Shown here piece by piece: positions 11,183 to 21,719 of a stretch of DNA of 64,000 nt. The notes under the pieces were generated by a model that was not told the origin of the DNA, did no database searches, and was given only the letters and a program-made list of their open reading frames with translations. A program made the translations under genes and the position numbers. Source of the stretch: Gymnopus androsaceus JB14 (Eukaryota; Basidiomycota; Agaricomycetes; Agaricales; Omphalotaceae); assembly GCA_009733575.1 (NCBI GenBank), contig ML769426.1, positions 248,001-312,000 on the forward strand. Reading direction: 5' to 3'. How positions within the stretch are numbered: position 1 is the first letter of the stretch; every line of letters starts with the position of its first letter.

Positions 11183-12648
11183 CAGTGACGGCCATATCAA
11201 ATCCACACCCCAAATTGGGAAGGTCATTCCCATCAACTCAGAAAACGGCTGCTTCTCATTGTTCCTAGTAGCGAATACCGTTTTTTGGGTGTATATACAT
11301 TGTAAATGTACAGTAGAATACATGGAATTAAGTATCTAGTACTGGCAGGACATTGTGACAAGAAAAAAATCAAAGAAATTTCGAAAATAAGCGATGGATG
11401 AGAGCAAAGTACAATGGATGACAAGGGAGGCATTAATACTTCAGCCAGCGGCCTTCCTTGTCTAACAATCCCTGGATACGATGAGGAAAGGATGTATAAA
11501 GCTTTCGAACATATTCATTGAATGAAGCACTGTACCAAACCTGCTCCAATGCTGTCCAAAGTTGGTTCAATGTGCGTGGTGGCGGATTCATCTTCTGGAC
11601 CCGTCGTTCAAGCTCTGCCCATGTGTTTTCAATTGGATTGATATCGGGAGATTTTGAGGGCCACTTCATAACATGAATATCATGATTTCTGAACCAAGCT
11701 TGGGTGTCTCGAGCAGTATGCTTTGGATCATTATCCTGCTGAAAGATCCATTGCTGGCCTTCGTATCCACAGTCGTGAACACTTGGCAATAAGGAATCCT
11801 GGAAATTAATGAGTGATGAGGATAAGACTGAAAGAAAAATAGCGCACCGCCAAGACCTGCATGTACACAAAGCGATCCATTCTTCCCTCAATCCAATGGA
11901 GCTTGCCAACTCCATTCCGAGTAATGCATCCCCAAACCATCAATGATCCATTCCCCAGCCCTCGACGATCTCTCTGAGACACAATCTGCTCCATCAGCAG
12001 ATCCTGCCCTTTGCATCGGCGGCACCAACGAAGTCCATCTGAGCCACTGAGAACAAACTTGGACTCATCCGAGAAAATGACCCAATAATGAGCCCATGCT
12101 GCAAGGAAGGCCCATTCCCGCCACGTGCGTGCAAATGCAAGTCGCTCTCGGAAGTTGTGGGGTGTAAGGATGACTTTGTGGCGATGAATGAAGCCTTTGA
12201 GACCGTGTTTGAAGAGCATGCGGCGGACAGTTCGCTGTGGGATTTCAGGAAAACGCTGGCGTTGGAGATCTGCACCATCTGTAGCGCGTCCTTCATCAAT
12301 GTCAGCAATCCCTTGAGCAGCCTCTAGCTCAGAAATGAGATTACGATGGCCAGGACGAGGTGCCTTGTAGTAGCAACCATGTTTATGAGCAATTTTGTAA
12401 TTGCGAGAGATTGTTGTATGATCAGCTGCAGTGCCACGAAATTCTGGGGCATCGTTAGCAATCCAATTGAAGCTTTTGTGTAGTTCATCATGGTAATGAA
12501 GTATCATCCTCCGTTTGGTAGGAGTTACATTAACAGGAGGAAGCCCAGTGGGCTTTTTTCAAGCAGTCATGGTAAGAGAATTAAAATTATCTAGTACATG
12601 GGAAAAACCTTCCCAATTCAGGGTGTGGATTTGATATGGCCGTCACTG
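11183..12648 (-). mobile_element. Tc1-type DNA transposon, 1466 bp
   Basis: The ends are inverted repeats of about 43 bp that start CAGTGACGGCCATATCAAAT and continue with CCACACCC(C/T)(A/G)AATTGGGAAGG. TA dinucleotides flank both ends (11181-11182 and 12649-12650), the standard Tc1/mariner target duplication. It carries one transposase gene on the minus strand. It lies just downstream of the DIRS recombinase, so it inserted into or next to that older element. Confidence 0.93.
11433..12507 (-). CDS. Tc1-family DD34E transposase
   Basis: Two exons (12507-11848 and 11798-11433) with a 49 nt intron (GTGCGC...CCAG) give 341 aa in one frame, the usual Tc1 size. The N-terminus has helix-turn-helix-like segments (DHTTISRNYKIAHKHG, IPQRTVRRMLFKHG). 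Catalytic residues are Asp in VIFSDESKF, Asp in FQQDNDPKH and Glu in INPIENTW, with exactly 34 residues between the second Asp and the Glu. LMVWGCI and KWPSKSPDIN are also family motifs. I start at the Met at 12507. A longer family-like N-terminus (KKPTGLPPVNVTPTKRR) precedes it in frame but is cut by a TGA four codons after an upstream ATG (12571). The protein may therefore be N-terminally shortened, though the core is intact. Confidence 0.92.
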
Positions 12649-12650
12649 TA

Positions 12651-13082
12651 TGTATCCCGCACACCATGATCAGATCTCCTAGCAATGTACTCTCAACACG
12701 CACTCACATTACTGTATATCCCATACACTCACTGAATAACAAAGCTCCCATTTGCCATACACGCACTGAATTAACAAAGCTCCCATTTGCCAGACATAAA
12801 ATCTCAGTCACCACAGCCTTGGCCTATGCCCCTGAGGGTTTGTCGTCTACAGATTCCGACGTGCCTGTGGCTTCTTCGCATGGATTATTGGTATCTGTAT
12901 CCTCCGCACCCCCAGGTCGGAATATTGATTCCATTTCTCACCAAATAAAGATTCGAACTATGGAATTAATATCCCTACGTGCCTTTTGCCCAATGCACGT
13001 TATCAGTAGCCTTATTTGTTTATGAACAATCAATCTATATTTCATTGAAGAAACTTGATACGTGAGATCGTAACAGAACCCA
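12651..13082. other. Flank between the Tc1 element and MITE A, possible DIRS tail
   Basis: The sequence continues the C-rich, CACTCAC-containing character seen just left of the Tc1 insertion (11000-11180), so it is probably the 3' part of the DIRS element. A 129-codon open frame across 12636-13025 starts inside the Tc1 terminal repeat and shows no recognisable motif, so I do not call it a gene. Confidence 0.4.
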
Positions 13083-13253
13083 GACGAAATGAAAAATGCA
13101 CTGCTAAAGATTGCACTGATGGACCATTTAAACCAGTACCAGTTTACAGTTCATCCACATTTCAGAAAATCTTCCACTGGTGCAATTCATGATTTGTTGA
13201 AAATTTAGCAAATAAACTGAATTGAATTGGACCTTCAAACACTACTCAACATA
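13083..13253. repeat. MITE family A, partial copy
   Basis: Contains GAAAAATGCACTGCTAAAG, then the GGACCATTTAAACCAG and AATAAACTGAATTGAATTGG blocks of family A, in reverse order to the 2569 copy. The left terminus is missing. Confidence 0.65.
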
Positions 13254-15000
13254 TTCAATGATAACAAAATGGCGATAATATTTTTTTAACTTGCAGTGCT
13301 TTGTTCAAATCATTTTTGGTGTTGATAACAATTCAATAAAGAATTTCTGGAAAGGGAATCTGGACCTCCCTTGGCTATGCTAACCATAATTTAGCAGTGA
13401 ATTTTGCACTCCCTCATACCAGAGTACAAGGGGTGTGCAGAAAATTCATATTATATCAATATTATATATTCTGGTCTTAAGCTTGACAGACCCTCCCTCC
13501 TGTACCTGCCTTATAGGGAAGGAGATTCCCATGGCTACATAAGCAGATCGGTGTGAACATTGTCCAATAGACACAATCTGCTTTGCTACCTATCCCCCAT
13601 TCCCTCTGCTATTGAACATCTAGGACATCAAATTAAATATCCCAAAGGTAATACTTACTGTCCCATTTCATTCAATTTGACAGTCACGGGTCATGGGCTC
13701 ATAAAATGTCATGAAATGTCACAATGGTCATGGGTCACTTTACAAAATTTGTCCAAAATCAACAGCTTTGACCGGCTTTAGTGCCGAAAACGCTAACAAA
13801 TCTTTCCATTTAAGGAAATTTGTCGAATTCATAATTTTAACATAGTGTTCACAGGTCACAAGCCATGTTGAATTGAATGAAACGTGACAGTAAACTTCTT
13901 TGTTTTTTGCTGTGTTTTTTGGGGATAATGGATTGAAGCATAAGTGTATCAACTTTTGTACATGCAAACGAATATTCCATGCAAACGGATATTCTATGCT
14001 CCATAGATTGCGAGATTATTTCAACTGATAACATGAGAAACATAGCCTATGAATTTAGGCAAAGGAAAAGATTTCGGAACTGATGAAATTTGGGGTAATA
14101 AAAAGAAGTATTATTCGGATAGGGACTACAAGTACTCAAATCCATGCTTGCGTATTGGATAGGGAGCGCTTAAACATTGTAATGATATCCATAAGTCCTA
14201 CTATAGCTCATTAATTAAAGGAAAAAGCAAGAGATGAAAGATAAGATGTACCTCAGGCAGCAGAAAACCTTGAGAAACCCCAACTTTGGCGCAGCATGAT
14301 CCCAATTTAACACGTTTTGAATTTGTTTCCGAGACAGCCTTTGTGATCCACTTGAACGTTTAGCCAGATAGAGAGATACTTCAAAGCACCAGACCCCAGT
14401 CGACATAAAAGAATTATGATGTCTCTCTCAAGTGCAAAGATTGATCCCAGGGGCTCCGAGCACTTTTTAGTTGATGTCAGTGATGTCGAGCCGTTCAAGG
14501 CTGTCGGAATAATGAATTCGAAAAGTGAACGGCGCTGTTGAGATGCAAGATGGTGGATTTAAAAAGAAGAATTTGACAAAAAGATTAATCAGGTCCGATG
14601 CAAATGACCATTGCCATGTCTCATAGGAAAAAACCCGTAAACCCGTGGACCCGGTGGTTTCGGAGGCGGTATTGACGGGTTTAAGACTGCAGCAGACTGT
14701 ACCCATATATACCCGGCACCCGTATACCAGATACCGCAGATACCGCAGATGATCCGTGACCCGTGACCATCCTTAGCTGTCAAAAATGGTAATCCAAGTG
14801 CCCGGAACTTGGTTTAGTGGCCCCAGTCATCGATGATAGGAATATAGTGCCTTATGGCAAGACATTATTGCCATCACCATCACTGTCCTGACTCCTGAAA
14901 GTTTGTCAACTTTGCTCAGGCTGATAAATATTAAAACAATGCTAAGGCTGAAATAGCTTCTCCAAATTTATTGGGAATGCATTTCTCCATCATCCAGGGG
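13254..15000. other. 1.7 kb intergenic, no gene recognised
   Basis: Only short overlapping ORFs are present, none with family motifs or a plausible exon chain. Around 14630-14760 there are several ACCCG and ACCCGT words like those inside hAT-type non-autonomous elements elsewhere in this window, hinting at an old hAT remnant. I could not find its ends. Confidence 0.4.
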
Positions 15001-15168
15001 CATCAGCAAAACCTGGGTGAACTGTGAACTGCTGTGAATTTCTGTGGATTGCTGTGAGTTGCTATACAGTGCTGTACAGAAGCCCAATATAATCCATAGT
15101 AACCACAGAGCTGTCCAGTTCTGTACAGAGGGTACCCTTCCTGTGCAAACACCCAGGTTTTGCAGATG
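15001..15168. repeat. MITE family C (CATCAG type), 168 bp
   Basis: The left end CATCAGCAAAACCTGGGTG and the right end CACCCAGGTTTTGCAGATG are inverted repeats. The inside matches 47200-47375 through TGAACTGTGAACTGC-like words and the CTGTCCAGTTCTG core. It lies about 360 bp upstream of the membrane-protein gene and could sit in its promoter region. Confidence 0.85.
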
Positions 15169-15525
15169 AGTGTTGAACCAACAATATGTTTCTGTCAAGT
15201 ATACTTTCTTACTTTATGGTTCGCACAGCAAGCAAGTTACTGTTAAGCTCACTGGGGTTACATGAATTTATGATGAAAAGACGCTAAGATGGTGTAATTA
15301 CGGTTCGGCCGGTGTTTATAGTAAATTCCACAATAACCCGCGAACTCATGGCAAGTTGCTTCCTGTGCTAGTGCTAATTTATGGCACTTAGGTCTCAAAA
15401 TTCCGGGAGGCAATTTGGTGATCATCAAGTCATCATTGATCAAGTTTGTCCTCTATAAGAATCAAAGCGAGTTTCACTTTCTTTTCTCTATCTGCTCTTG
15501 CTAGATACCTCTGCAACTTGTAAAC

Positions 15526-17034
15526 ATGTCCTTAAACATCACAATCTCTGTAGAGAATGTCACTACACTCCACCAAAACATTATAGAAACTGCAATCGGG
15601 ATGGGTGTGTGGGGTATGACTCGGAATATTGATCTCATCATTTTACATGTGGCTTAAAAAATTTTATAGGCATAAACACTACTCTTTTCGTGATGTCTAT
15701 ATACACGCTTATTTAGGCTCCTAGTTTACTACATCACAACCATCCTAAGTGATTAATTTTATATCAGGAAACAAGGGATAACGTCAAGGCCTCGTCAAGT
15801 GCTACTAGCAGTGTCAACTCTCATGTACATTGGGGCATGTGCATTTGAACTAGTCTACCTTTTGGGCTTTACCAGTGCTATTCAGAATCTAGGCGAGACT
15901 CCTGCAGCCTCTGGATTCTTTAAACCCAATGCAGGATACTACACCAGTGTCATATTTTCAAGGGTTAATGTAAGTGAATGCGAATATCCAACATCCCCGA
16001 ACTCACTGACAACCTTTTGTTATGAAGTTTATTCTGAGCGATGGAGTAGTATGCTGGAGAGCCTGGGTTCTGTATCCACTCAACAAAACAGCTCAAGGAA
16101 TGCTTGCACTATGCATGTTTGTCAGTATCAGTATGTATTAAGATTCACTTGAAAATTTGAATGGGGTTCACTCAAATTTTTTTTCACGAAACAGCTGCTC
16201 TTACGACCACCGCTATCATACAAGTTGAAAGTGATTTAAAATCAGGAGGAAGTAACGCATTTACTATCTCAAATCTCTCATATTTTATCCCACTTCTTTT
16301 CACCAATACTGTTGCCACGGCCCTGGTTGGGTACAAATTCTGGTGAGACACCTTTTTGCTAATATTATTGTTTCCGTTTTTGCCTGACAATAATTTCGAT
16401 ACAGGGAATATCATCAAGAAATTAAGGTTCATATTACTTCTAGTTCAAAGAAACAGAGAACCCCAGTCGAGAGCATTTTAATATTGCTCACCGAGTCCGG
16501 AGTTTTGTATTGCTTCTTTTGGGTGCATTGAAGTTCATCCAGTTGAAGATCATGTGAGCTCATAATTTCTGCTACAGATCATCTCTATGATCAGTGGTAT
16601 TTCCACTTTGGGTCCCCTCAGCGCGGAAATACTTGAATGTGCACTTCCCCAGTTATCGGTGCGTCGAGAATCCATCCCCCCCCACGGTGTATTGACTGGA
16701 ATGATTTGTGCAGGCCATATACTTAATGAATGTTATCCTTGTTGTTTCCTTACGAAAATCCCTTGACATGAATTCCCTAGTACTCAATTCTCAACAATTA
16801 CAACAAATGAGCAACCTAGATTTTTTCCATCCCACATCATCTAGGTGCAGGGAGAGCAGCCTACCTAGCCATAGTCGCGGACCACAAATCGGAGAGAGTT
16901 TTGTAGCAAAGGTTCAAGATGTCGTTTGGGGATGGAAATGGACTGCACATGAAGAAATTATTGGTAGCAGGAGTGAGGCTAATGCAAGTGGAAGTGTTCT
17001 GGAGGAAATAGAGGAAAAAACACTAGTACTATAA
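15526..17034 (+). CDS. Multi-pass membrane protein of a basidiomycete orphan family (seven-TM type)
   Basis: Exons read 15526-15613, 15670-about 15725, 15768-15969, 16028-16130, 16195-16342, 16405-16522, 16578-16658 and 16714-17034, with introns of 54-65 nt between most of them. The product starts MSLNITISVENVTTLHQN (a glycosylatable outer N-terminus). Hydrophobic segments follow: NTTLFVMSIYTLI, VLLAVSTLMYIGACAFEL, VVCWRAWVLYP, FIPLLFTNTVATALVGY, ESGVLYCFFW and IISMISGISTLG. The tail is polar (ANASGSVLEEIEEKTLVL). Similar mushroom proteins are described only as hypothetical or receptor-like. One problem is an in-frame TAG at 15714-15716 near the exon 2/3 junction, where I cannot find an intron that both removes the stop and keeps phase. 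The gene may be broken there, or the exon model may be wrong. Confidence 0.65.
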
Positions 17035-17214
17035 ATTTTGATTTTAACATGACGTGATATATGTCTTTCATACTTAGTAATTGTTACTGATCCTGGATCG
17101 ATTTTCCATTCCAACGGGTTGTGCGTATGAAGGTGCAGGTGCTAGTGCATAGTAAGGAGTCCGATTCGTTTAGATATGAAATAAAATAAGAAACATTGCA
17201 TGAAAAATCGATGT

Positions 17215-17481
17215 GGCATGTTGAATGTACCTTCCATTGAGCAGGGAAGTTGCCATAACAAGTGGGCATACTGAAAATGAAGGCATCAAAGAGCTGGGCA
17301 CGAGTGGGGGATGCATTGCAGTGGGAACCTCCTGAAAAAGAGTCTCGGGGATTCTAAAAATAGCACATTGGTCAGTGAGCAAGCAAATAGAAATGAGGAC
17401 ATACTAAAAGATGATAGCCTTGATTCCGGTCACATTCTAGTTCACTTTGATCTTGCTTTGGCCACTAGGTGCTGCCGACAT
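17215..17481 (-). pseudogene. Relic of a WrbA-type quinone reductase gene
   Basis: On the minus strand, after a splice-acceptor-like TTTTTAG, one frame reads IPETLFQEV and a neighbouring frame reads SPTRAQLFDAFIFSMPTCYGN, then FPAQWK. This is the P-T-R/C-Y-G-N-F-P-A-Q segment of flavodoxin-like NAD(P)H:quinone oxidoreductases, including fungal benzoquinone reductases. The two pieces are out of frame with each other, and the rest of the protein (flavin-loop N-terminus and C-terminal half) is absent. A possible first exon with ATG at 17481 has its own stop. I call it a pseudogene fragment. Confidence 0.65.
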
Positions 17482-17559
17482 GTTTTTGACATTGGTCCTG
17501 ACCACAATGCAACTACTCAATCTTCTTTATCAATTATCTTATGCCTTAATGACTGAACT

Positions 17560-17852
17560 CAAATAAAAATAAAGTAATGGCCTTAACTTGTAAAGTCAAA
17601 AAAAATTCTGCTATATGCTAGTAGAAGTTCTGAAAGACTTGGTCACCTAAAACGGTAGAAATATCGAAGATATTACAATAGATAATTAGCAGGAAAATAA
17701 CTAAAATTTAAGCCCTCAGAGGTTATATGTAGAATCAAAAATTTTTAAAATGCTTAACATTGGATAAAGATATTCCTGCTCTGTTATTGATAAAGATTTA
17801 CAGATGCCAACCCAGATGCAAAATATTCTGGGTAAATCAACATATTTAGTGC
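17560..17852. other. Intergenic, nothing recognised
   Basis: AT-rich sequence without coding or repeat signal. Confidence 0.5.
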
Positions 17853-17942
17853 CACTTCAGTCACCTACTAAAAAATACCTACTTAGGCTCAACTTTTGCC
17901 TTCCAAGTTGGACCTAAGTAGGGGTAAATGCCTGGCATACAC

Positions 17943-18253
17943 TGTTAGAAATGATAAATGGAGTTTAAATGATTGTGTAGCTGTTTGACCTTGACTGGGC
18001 CCTGAGGCAAACAGGTAAGGTACATGAGTAACTACATACTGTATTTTTACCTGTAAGAATGACTATGTCATAGTGCATATAACAGGAAAGTGGGTACTAT
18101 GCAATATCTGTGGCTACTATGCATACAGTAAAGTGGCTACTGTGAGTATATGCATGGATACTGTGAGTGTATGCGAAAATATCTCCTGTGATATCATATA
18201 TTCATAAGTATGTTGTAATGTGGGTTAAAATAGATTTTCTGTAAATTCCAACA
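17943..18253. mobile_element. Short solo-LTR-like insertion in the left arm of element F
   Basis: The right arm of element F runs straight through this point, so 17943-18253 is extra. It begins TGTTAGAAATG and ends AATTCCAACA, that is TG...CA with short inverted ends, as short Copia-type LTRs do. It contains repeats of GTGGCTACTGTG-like words. Comparable words and the same TTCCAACA end recur at about 54620-54847. No clean 5 bp duplication could be fixed. Confidence 0.55.
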
Positions 18254-18631
18254 TATTCCACCATGGTAATACCACCATGGTGGTATTCTTCAAACATAGT
18301 ATATTGAATTGTCTATTGTTACACATCTAACCTTGAACCCTAGCCCCTAATCCTAACCCCTAAGTCCTAATTTATAAATCTCAATTCCTGACATTTTTTT
18401 GGTAAAATAAGCACCCATCCATGCTGATAGACGTAGTTACATGTACATAGGTAATGTCATACTTTACTAGTACTGTTATTAGGATCAGTACATATAGTAC
18501 TAGGTCACACTAGTAGCTCTTAGTCGTATCACCAATAAATTTGTACTAGTAACTAATCTAATAGTTGTACTAGTATAACAACATATTAGGTTTACTAACC
18601 ATTACATTAGTTACTGGTGTACCAGCTTATA

Positions 18632-19501
18632 CATCACGAAACCCCCCAGGATATGTCTATTGCCCAACATCACCTATTGATCACCCCTCAAGATGCTAGT
18701 ACCCGACCATAATGTTGGTAGTTGACACTGCTGTAAAACAGTGTCAACCCTCACCATCCCAGGACACCTGGAAAACACTATGGTAGGCAATCAACACCAT
18801 CAAAATCAATAGAGGCAATTGACATCTTTCAACATCATTTTGTTCAATTGACACCAATTGCCATTGGTTATTATGCTTCTTTCAAAGCAGCCTAAAACAA
18901 AGAAATAATATTGTTGGGTAGTGCCAAGTATTAGCCTGCCCTGTCTAGCCATTTATTTTGGAACTTTTAAATTTGCAATGTCTGGGATTCAAACCGGCAA
19001 CCTGATCAAAGGAATCAGCCGTGCCCGCACACACATAACCACTTCACCAAGTTGCCATTTCTAATATAAGCTTCTTAGTACACTATATAGGCTCACAGAT
19101 GTATAATAAACTACTTCCTCTGCATCTTCTTCTCTATTATCTATGTATTTAGCTTCTACAGTTGGTTCAGATAATATATATCATGTGTAAGACTCAATTC
19201 AAAGGCATTCCAAGGAAAATGGTGAGTCAATGTTGAATGGTGTTAATGGTTTGGAATGACGTTGAAAGGATGCCAATGACTTAGAACAATGTTGAAAGAT
19301 GTTAATTGCTAACATCAATGGTGAACAATGTTGACCACTAAATAAGGTGACAAAAGGGTGTCAATTGCCCAGCAGCATTGCTCCAATAGACACTGCCTAC
19401 ATCTTGCTAGAAATCTCTCATATTTCCTGTCTATCTACCATGATTTTGGTCAATGACCATCTATCACCACTGGTAGACACTGTTGTGCAGGTTCCGTGAT
19501 G
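18632..19501. mobile_element. Nested MITE with TA target site (family G), 870 bp
   Basis: The termini CATCACGAAACC and GGTTCCGTGATG are inverted repeats, flanked by TA on both sides (18630-18631 and 19502-19503). It sits in the loop of element F. The inside has many TTGACA, CAATTG and GTCAATTG words arranged as inverted pairs and, on the minus strand, a tRNA-like segment. Confidence 0.75.
18975..19055 (-). other. tRNA-like segment with A and B boxes
   Basis: Read on the minus strand, it has TGGTGAAGTGG (19049-19039), which fits a Pol III A box. Then GGTTTGAATCC (18995-18985) fits a B box, with the roughly 44 bp spacing of a tRNA that has an extra arm. The flanks GGCAACT and similar do not form a perfect acceptor stem. 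I read it as a tRNA-derived (SINE-like) piece captured in the MITE and not as a working tRNA gene. Confidence 0.5.
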
Positions 19502-20024
19502 TAAGTACAACAACTTATTAGTACTAGTATAATAATCAGATTAACTACCTGTGTAATAAATTATCAGTACTAACCATTAGATTAGCTACTATTACAATGA
19601 ATTATTAGTACTACTCACCATTACATTAGTTACTAGTACAAATTATTGATGGTACCAACTAAGAGCTACTAGTGTGACTTAGTACTATATGTACTGATCC
19701 TAATACCAGTACTAGTAGAGTATGACATTACTTATGTACATGTAACTACGTCTATCAGCATGGATGGGTGCTTATTTTACCAAAAAAATGTCAGGAATTG
19801 AGATTTATAAATTAGGACTTAGAGGTTAGGATTAGGGGTTAGGGTTTAAGGTTAGATGGGTAACAATAGACAAATCAATATACTATGTTTGAAGAATACC
19901 GCCATGGTAATACCACCATTATATCACCATGGTGGAATATGCCAGGCATTTACCCCTACCTAGGTCCAACTTGGAAGACAAAAGTTAAGCCTAAGTAGGT
20001 ATCTTCTAGCAAGTGACTGAAGTG

Positions 20025-20720
20025 TCAGTGCAGTTCTTCATGGTTTTCCTTGATACATTTTTTGTTATGGGTTGCAAATTTGGATAATTCTACTGAACAA
20101 CCCCCTTGGCTCAAGTCTTATTTAACAACCCAGTTGAGGTCACATATGGTCACACATGGTCACATTGAGGTCACAACATATAAATTTGCCTTGGAACTAA
20201 AGTTTTTGTGAAGGTCAGAGATAATCTGGAGTTTTTATATTGTTAAGAGGCAGACAAGCTCAGTTGGCAGGTACAACCTCAGCGAGGAGGGAATCAACAT
20301 TCGTGAATGGGGGCAAGAACAATTGATTGATAACTTGTATTTACCTACTTTATATATGGAAGCAGATAGGGGTATGGTGTGCAGAGCAGCTGGACAACCA
20401 AGAGAAGGGTATTTACCCAACACTCCCACTTGTATGGTTGTGTAGCACAGGGAATAGACATACAACAAGCAATACCAGTAGATATGTGGGACAAAGAGGT
20501 TCCGAATGGTCAGAATGGATAGGGTGAAGTTGGGGCACATACACACAATGAAATGATAAAGCATCATGGGCTCCCACTGGAGCCAGCAACAGGGTAAACA
20601 ACATCCAGAGCTCCCACTGGAACCAGTAACGGGCACAATGAGTGCCATGACAAATGACAGGTAAAGAAATTTGGCAACAAGCACAACAAGTGCAGACAAA
20701 CAATGAGATAGAAATAGAGC
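20025..20720. other. Intergenic with one copy of a long direct repeat
   Basis: Contains the direct repeat at 20243-20430, which recurs at 24481-24673. Around 20082-20112 a GGATAATTCTACTGAAC motif is found inverted at 24897-24912. Open frames here have no family motifs. Confidence 0.5.
20243..20430. repeat. Direct repeat, left copy (flanks element E)
   Basis: Starts TGTTAAGAGGCAGACAAGCT and ends GGGTATTTACCCAACA. The copy at 24481-24673 is nearly identical, and a diverged version of its last 100 bases is at about 53520-53632. It may be part of an older repeat family of unknown type. Confidence 0.7.
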
Positions 20721-21319
20721 AATGGGCACATCACTTCAGGCTACCACAATTTATATCATGTTAGATAGGCCAAAGTGTAACAATCCAGTATCTAATATGA
20801 AGTAAATCCACAGGATATCCAGGGCCATGGATTCCAGGGTGCCAGGACCTCTGGCACCCCTGGATTCCAGATGTCCTGGATTCCATGTCTCTTTAGTATT
20901 GGCGACCAAATAAGTATTGATAGTGAGAGTGATGATGGTCTCATCTAATCATCTGTCAACCTATCTCTCCTGATCCCATCAACAATCATGTGACACTGTC
21001 ACACAGTACGAATTGAAATTTTTGAAATAGTGATTGATCATTACAGTGATAACTTTGTCATCTACACCAAGCAACCTACCTCTGCTGATCCCATCAGCAC
21101 TCATGTGACACTGTCACACAAACTATAAATTAAGCTTTTGATTACAATGAGGATGGATCCCAGAATGAGCCCTAGGGATAAGGTAAACTGTATAAGTAGT
21201 GTGACTGTGTCACATGTGTCACATGACAAAAGTTGGGCATGAGGTGCCATAATTAGTGGAAAAATCATAAAAAATGATGAAAATATTCATAGGATGGGTT
21301 TGCAGCCTGTGCATGGCTT

Positions 21320-21715
21320 TTAATAGTAGTCTATGGAATCCATGAACTAGTAAATGTACTAGTCCATGGATTCCATGAACTAATGAATGTGCTAGTCTAT
21401 GGAATCCACGGACTAGTGCATTTACTAGTCCATGGATTCCATGAACTAATGAATATACTGCTCCATGGATTCCATGAACTATTGAATATATTACTCCATG
21501 GAATCCATGAACTAGCACATTGACTAGTCCATGGATTCCATGAACTAATGAATATATTACTCCATGGAATTCATGAACTAGTACATTGACTAGTCCATGG
21601 ATTCCATGAACTACAAAACATACTGGTCCATGGATTCCATGACCTACAAGCTATACTACTCTATGGTATCTATGAACGAGTAAATATACTCCCCATGGAA
21701 TCCATGAACTAGTCT
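21320..21715. repeat. Minisatellite, about 30-35 bp units
   Basis: Units contain CCATGGATTCCATGAACTA followed by variable ACTAGT-containing spacers, in about 12 copies. The mirror array is at 23285-23750. Open frames through it (HGIHGLVN repeats) come from the repeat. Confidence 0.85.
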
Positions 21716-21719
21716 GACT

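Larger units (their letters stand above)
17853..20024. mobile_element. Non-autonomous inverted-repeat element (family F), 2.2 kb, with nested insertions
   Basis: The ends are near-identical inverted repeats: CACTTCAGTCACCTACTA at 17853 and its mirror ending GACTGAAGTG at 20024. The arms pair for about 500 bases each, through TACCTACTTAGGCT, the CCATGG-rich piece, the TAACCCCTAATCCTAACCCC tract and the CATGCTGATAGACG segment. A near-duplicate 7-mer (TTAGTGC left, TCAGTGC right) flanks it. The left arm carries an extra 310 bp LTR-like insert. The loop holds another MITE (18632-19501). No transposase is present. Confidence 0.85.

Noticed and set aside
12636..13025. 129-aa ORF right of the Tc1 element
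   Set aside because: It starts within the Tc1 terminal repeat and has no recognisable family or intron pattern.
15526..17034. Pheromone receptor (STE3-type) at the mating-type locus
   Set aside because: Helix text does not match STE3 motifs as I know them, no pheromone precursor with a CAAX end is visible nearby, and the better match is to orphan membrane families.
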